From assembly GCA_947629225.1 (NCBI GenBank), contig CANRCY010000017.1, positions 1-15,605 on the forward strand: a stretch of DNA of 15,605 nt, given 5' to 3'. The position numbers and the translations under genes are program-made. This DNA is from an uncultured Clostridia bacterium (GTDB lineage Bacteria > Bacillota > Clostridia > Christensenellales > Borkfalkiaceae). Below, in pieces: positions 13,227 through 15,605 of this stretch (positions are counted from its first letter, which is position 1; each line of letters starts with the position of its first letter). The notes under the pieces were generated by a model. It was not told where the DNA came from and ran no database searches. It was given only the letters and a program-made list of their open reading frames with translations.

Positions 13227-13819
13227 AGATTCTCCTTTTTGAAAGGAAGATGAAGTTCGACTTCGCCTTGCGACGCGCCGCAAAGAGGGCAGATGTTCCA
13301 CGCCTCTTTGGAGGTGTGCATATAGCCGCACTCGCCGCAAATCCACAGCATCGGCCGTTCTTGTTTGTAGAGGGAGCCGTCCTTGAACGCCTCGTAGAGA
13401 TATTCGAAGATGATCCGATGGTTTTGTTCCACCTTCGCTACCTGTTCGAATTTGAGCGCGATTTGCGCAAACCCCTCTTCTCTCGCGATTTTTGCGAACC
13501 CGGGATAGAGTACTTCCGCTTCGTCCTGTTCGTCTATCGCCGCAAAGTGTAAGTTTTCTTCGAGCGTTCCCGCATGAAAGGGATAGCTTGCGTCAATATG
13601 GATATTGTCTTGGCTACCCGCGTATTGCAAGATCGTCTCAAAGAAAACTTTCGCGTGATTGGTCTCGTTCTTTGCGATCGTGCGAATGGTGTCCGCAAGA
13701 ACTTCGTATCCTTGCTTCATCGCGGCTTTTACCGTGAGTTGGTACCGCATGCCCGCCTGACATTCTCCCGCAAAACCTCTTGCTAAGTTGAGATATGTCC
13801 GCGTCTCGGTGAATTCCAT
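13223..13819 (-). CDS. rbr: Rubrerythrin
   Basis: This encodes 198 residues, close to the usual 190-200. Rubrerythrin is a cytoplasmic peroxide reductase of anaerobes. The ferritin-like diiron domain (1-145) shows the ligands Glu19 (GEC), Glu52 and His55 (ETNH), Glu97 and Glu100 (DEQDEAE), Glu131 and His134 (EQNH). The C-terminal rubredoxin-like domain has C161GEC164 and C177PLC180 for one iron atom. A GGGAGG site precedes the ATG. The gene leads an operon with two 43-residue proteins. I saw no clear PerR box or sigma-A promoter upstream. Confidence 0.95.
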   Translation of the reverse strand: MEFTETRTYLNLARGFAGECQAGMRYQLTVKAAMKQGYEVLADTIRTIAKNETNHAKVFFETILQYAGSQDNIHIDASYPFHAGTLEENLHFAAIDEQDEAEVLYPGFAKIAREEGFAQIALKFEQVAKVEQNHRIIFEYLYEAFKDGSLYKQERPMLWICGECGYMHTSKEAWNICPLCGASQGEVELHLPFKKENL

Positions 13820-13910
13820 GTTTCGTCCTCCCTTCGCCCACTATTTTGGGCAGGAATCGGCGCGGATATACTTGCGGACGTGTGGAAATTTTTAGAACAT
13901 AAAACCCGCC

Positions 13911-13937
13911 GCGCCCGCCGAACACTTCGGCGGGCGC
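13911..13937. other. Perfect 12-bp GC hairpin at the edge of the direct repeat
   Basis: GCGCCCGCCGAA-CAC-TTCGGCGGGCGC is a perfect stem whose last six bases form the start of the 77-bp repeat. The minus strand continues GGCGGGTTTTATG, a weak U tract, so it could be a poor terminator. It lies about 90 bp upstream of the rubrerythrin gene. Confidence 0.5.
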
Positions 13938-14008
13938 CTGATTATGACCTGCCCCCTACCAAGGGGGCGGGTGGCATGGCGCAGCCATGACGGGTGGGGG
14001 TAAAATGC
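13932..14008 (+). repeat. 77-bp direct repeat, left copy
   Basis: Positions 13932-14008 are identical, as read by eye, to 15529-15605 and in the same orientation. The unit starts GGGCGCCTGATTATGACC and ends GGGTGGGGGTAAAATGC. It contains the internal palindromes GCCCCCT-ACC-AAGGGGGC and CATGGC-GCA-GCCATG. The unit is noncoding and looks like part of a dispersed clostridial repeat. Confidence 0.9.
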
Positions 14009-14009
14009 G

Positions 14010-14051
14010 GTGCCCCCTTCCCTACCCTCCCCCCAATATGTTGGGGGGAGG
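14010..14051. repeat. C-rich repeat block with hairpin, same family as 5345-5437
   Basis: A C-rich block (CCCCCTTCCCTACCC) leads to the hairpin CTCCCCCCAA-TATG-TTGGGGGGAG (14027-14050). The C-rich block and hairpin arrangement matches that at about 5385-5427, with a different stem tip. Confidence 0.55.
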
Positions 14052-14062
14052 CAAGCGCGGTT

Positions 14063-14140
14063 GAGATTTCTCGATTCCGCTACGCTCCACTCGAAATGAC
14101 AGATCAAAAAATGTCATGTCGACCGAAGCGGAGACATCTC
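14063..14140. repeat. Imperfect inverted-repeat element (MITE-like)
   Basis: The two ends, GAGATTTCTC and GAGACATCTC, are near-inverted. Inner arms TCGAAATGACA (14091-14101) and TGTCATGTCGA (14112-14122) pair with one mismatch around a short A-rich loop. The 'GAGATTTCTCGATTCCGCT ... CTCGAAATGACA' signature is a familiar multi-copy intergenic element in gut Firmicutes. It is noncoding. Confidence 0.55.
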
Positions 14141-14176
14141 TACCTTAGTGTTAAAATAATGGCGATAAAATTTTTC

Positions 14177-14205
14177 TTGCTATTCCGCCGAAAGTGTGCT
14201 ATACT
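14177..14205 (+). promoter_or_regulatory. Promoter of the coiled-coil gene leader
   Basis: TTGCTA (14177-14182), a 17-bp spacer and TATACT (14200-14205) with an upstream TGC form an extended -10 promoter. The predicted start near 14212 is the first base of an 11-bp stem. Confidence 0.7.
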
Positions 14206-14211
14206 GAAACT

Positions 14212-14390
14212 GCGCCACAACTGAATATGAGATATAAATATATGGCTACAACTAAGGCAAGGTGTATCCTCCTTTCCCGTATATTTATATCTTGGAAAGT
14301 TGTGGCGCAACACATCGGGATACTCTCTGCGGGCGTTCCCAATGTGGAGCGTCCTTATTTTTTGCCCGCAAATATTTCAATCCAAAGGAG
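14212..14390 (+). promoter_or_regulatory. Structured 5' leader RNA with anti-Shine-Dalgarno loop
   Basis: GCGCCACAACT (14212-14222) pairs perfectly with AGTTGTGGCGC (14298-14308). Inside it GATATAAATATA (14231-14242) pairs perfectly with TATATTTATATC (14280-14291), leaving an 8x6 internal loop. The apical part holds CTCCTTT (14269-14275), exactly complementary to the gene's ribosome binding site AAAGGAG (14384-14390). It can also pair locally with AAGG/AGG at 14254-14262. Downstream, ACATCGGGA (14312-14320) pairs with TCCCAATGT (14338-14346; 8 of 9), and GCGGGC in its loop (14330-14335) can pair with GCCCGC (about 14364-14369), an H-type pseudoknot. It matches no riboswitch class I know. It could be a cis-acting translational switch, a separate ncRNA, or both. 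Confidence 0.6.
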
Positions 14391-14398
14391 AAACAGAA

Positions 14399-15496
14399 AT
14401 GGAACAAGGCAAAAAGAAGATTTTAAGCGATCTGTATGCGATCCGCGCGACGATGTCTCTTATCGCCGAAAACGACGACAATGCGGACCCCGAACGAGAT
14501 GAAGTGGATGATTGCAATTACACTATCTCAAATCTGGAAGATGACATCGAGAAAAAGAAAAAAAGCACAAGAAGCGAACTATCTGCTTTTTCTATCGACA
14601 AAAGGATGTACGAATTGAATGGAGAGTACAGAGAAGTTGAAGAGCAATACATTCGTGTACAAACAAAATATAACGAACATAGCAGTAGGATAAAAAAGAA
14701 TTTTATAAGTAAGTTTTTAGTAAGTCGAAAAGATAAAAAAGAGCTTATCCGTTGTCAAAAGGAAATGGAACAATATTCAAATCAGATGGCGCGTATTTCA
14801 GCGGAAATAAGAACCCTTACGCGAAGGAGAAATGCTGGCAATTTGTATATTGATTGTAGTCAAGTAACTGTCGCCGAACATGAGATGAGAAACTTTGAAA
14901 CAGAAGCAAATCATCAAATCGCCGAAATGGAACAGGAAATTTCGATTCATCAAAGCGCAATCCAAGTGATTGCAGAAAAATCGCAGGCGATCATCGATAG
15001 CGCAACAAAGGCATATCCGCTCATCGATCTTCGCGATTGGGAAAACGTCGACCTGCTCATCTATTATTTTGAAACGGGTCGCGCCGACGACATGAAAGAG
15101 GCATTGCAGCTTGTGGATCGTCAACGGCAAACCGATCAAATCGTAGACGCTCTCGAAATGGCATCCGCGGAGATCTGCAAGACCATTCACTATTCTATGA
15201 ACCAACTCGGCAACGCCTTGTCGCAATCTTTTAGTATGCTCTCGTCGCAATTGTCACAGCTCTCGTCGCAATTGTCACAACAACACGTTGAGATGTTGAG
15301 CGCGATAGAAGAACAGACGGCGGCGCAACAAGCCGCTTCCGAGGCGCAGCTCAAAGAAATCCGTGCGCAAACGGCGGCACAAGTGACGTCGCAAGAGATG
15401 AATCGCGCCCTGCTTGCAAAAATCTCCGAGTCGAGCTCAGACCTTGCCGAACAAATGCGCCGCCAAATGCGCGAAGTCCACGGGATTCTCGTATAA
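14399..15496 (+). CDS. 365-residue coiled-coil protein of unknown function
   Basis: The start is the ATG at 14399, eight bases after AAAGGAG. A frame opening at 14300 would cross the leader structure and lacks a ribosome binding site. The protein has no signal peptide or membrane segment. It is rich in Glu/Gln/Lys/Ser with long helices at about 40-145, 155-205 and 245-365. The most distinctive, probably conserved stretch is 211-246: LRDWENVDLLIYYFETG followed by RADDMKEALQLVDRQRQT. I associate this with uncharacterised Firmicutes proteins, but no function is known. The C-terminus is heptad-like, with a tandem LSSQLSQ duplication (281-294), then an Ala/Gln-rich helix. It is the only plus-strand gene. 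Base composition is visibly more AT-rich than the neighbouring genes, suggesting separate ancestry. No terminator was seen between its stop codon and the 77-bp repeat. Confidence 0.85.
   Translation: MEQGKKKILSDLYAIRATMSLIAENDDNADPERDEVDDCNYTISNLEDDIEKKKKSTRSELSAFSIDKRMYELNGEYREVEEQYIRVQTKYNEHSSRIKKNFISKFLVSRKDKKELIRCQKEMEQYSNQMARISAEIRTLTRRRNAGNLYIDCSQVTVAEHEMRNFETEANHQIAEMEQEISIHQSAIQVIAEKSQAIIDSATKAYPLIDLRDWENVDLLIYYFETGRADDMKEALQLVDRQRQTDQIVDALEMASAEICKTIHYSMNQLGNALSQSFSMLSSQLSQLSSQLSQQHVEMLSAIEEQTAAQQAASEAQLKEIRAQTAAQVTSQEMNRALLAKISESSSDLAEQMRRQMREVHGILV
15239..15280 (+). repeat. In-frame 21-bp tandem duplication in the coiled-coil gene
   Basis: CTCTCGTCGCAATTGTCACA recurs with period 21 bp (second copy from 15260) and encodes LSSQLSQ twice, one coiled-coil heptad each. 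It could have arisen by replication slippage. Confidence 0.8.
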
Positions 15497-15528
15497 GGAT
15501 TCCTCCCCCGTTGCCAACGAGTAGGGGT

Positions 15529-15605
15529 GGGCGCCTGATTATGACCTGCCCCCTACCAAGGGGGCGGGTGGCATGGCGCAGCCATGACGGGTGGGGGTAA
15601 AATGC
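15529..15605 (+). repeat. 77-bp direct repeat, right copy (continues past the window)
   Basis: It is identical to 13932-14008 up to the last base of the window, so the repeat may be longer. It begins 32 nt after the stop codon of the coiled-coil gene. Confidence 0.9.

Noticed and set aside
13820..13910. PerR box or sigma-A promoter for rubrerythrin
   Set aside because: A TATATC is present, but no acceptable -35 or TTATAAT-type inverted repeat is found at the right distance.
14212..14308. Known riboswitch, 6S RNA, T-box or retron msr/msd
   Set aside because: I could not match the conserved cores of purine, TPP, SAM, c-di-GMP, preQ1, guanidine, ZTP or fluoride riboswitches, or a T-box motif. 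No reverse transcriptase gene is present, so a retron is not supported.
14300..14398. Upstream ATG at 14300 for the coiled-coil gene
   Set aside because: It lies in the closing stem of the leader, has no ribosome binding site, and gives an unrelated Cys/Trp-containing N-terminus.
1..15605. CRISPR array, tRNA or rRNA genes, insertion sequences with transposase
   Set aside because: No regularly spaced repeats, cloverleaf, ribosomal RNA sequence or transposase motif was seen anywhere in the window.

Overview
The window looks like a chromosomal segment of a GC-rich, spore-forming, anaerobic clostridium (Bacillota), probably a gut lineage. The evidence is the sleB-ypeB germination pair, a rubrerythrin, clostridial-type ribosome binding sites (AGGAGG), lipoproteins, and dispersed GC-rich intergenic repeats of the kind common in uncultured Clostridia. 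All genes are on the minus strand except one AT-richer gene at the right end. Many long plus-strand open frames are GC-driven shadows.

Layout, left to right. 1-3850: a three-gene minus-strand operon of a GH13 amylase-type lipoprotein, a secreted protein, and a lipoprotein cut by the window edge. All three show InlB/Flg_new-like sequence to some degree. 3851-4215: a regulatory region with a LacI-type operator, an amylase promoter, and a strong divergent promoter feeding an unannotated RNA of about 85 nt. 4216-5157: a complete tyrosine recombinase with no phage genes nearby. 5158-5538: its promoter, a second copy of the operator motif, a dispersed repeat and terminators. 5539-8277: sleB-ypeB, where YpeB carries a long basic N-terminal extension. 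8388-11303: a two-gene redox operon. One gene is a five-helix membrane protein ending in a CxxCIGVG motif like that of CD1871A proteins. The other is a NapH-like polyferredoxin fused to a TlpA-type thioredoxin. 11404-12711: an HtrA-like lipoprotein protease. 12960-13819: a rubrerythrin operon with two 43-residue proteins.

13820-15605: a repeat-rich stretch, then a plus-strand cassette lying between two identical 77-bp direct repeats. It holds a near-consensus promoter, a structured leader that begins at the predicted transcription start, and a 365-residue coiled-coil protein. The leader loop carries an anti-Shine-Dalgarno sequence able to pair with the gene's own ribosome binding site. This cassette and the small RNA at 4122-4207 are the least explained and most interesting parts of the window.

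Functional themes: extracellular starch or maltodextrin use under a probable LacI-family regulator; spore cortex lysis; envelope thiol and electron transfer; envelope proteolysis; peroxide defence. All assignments come from reading motifs and base pairing by eye. No database search or folding program was run.
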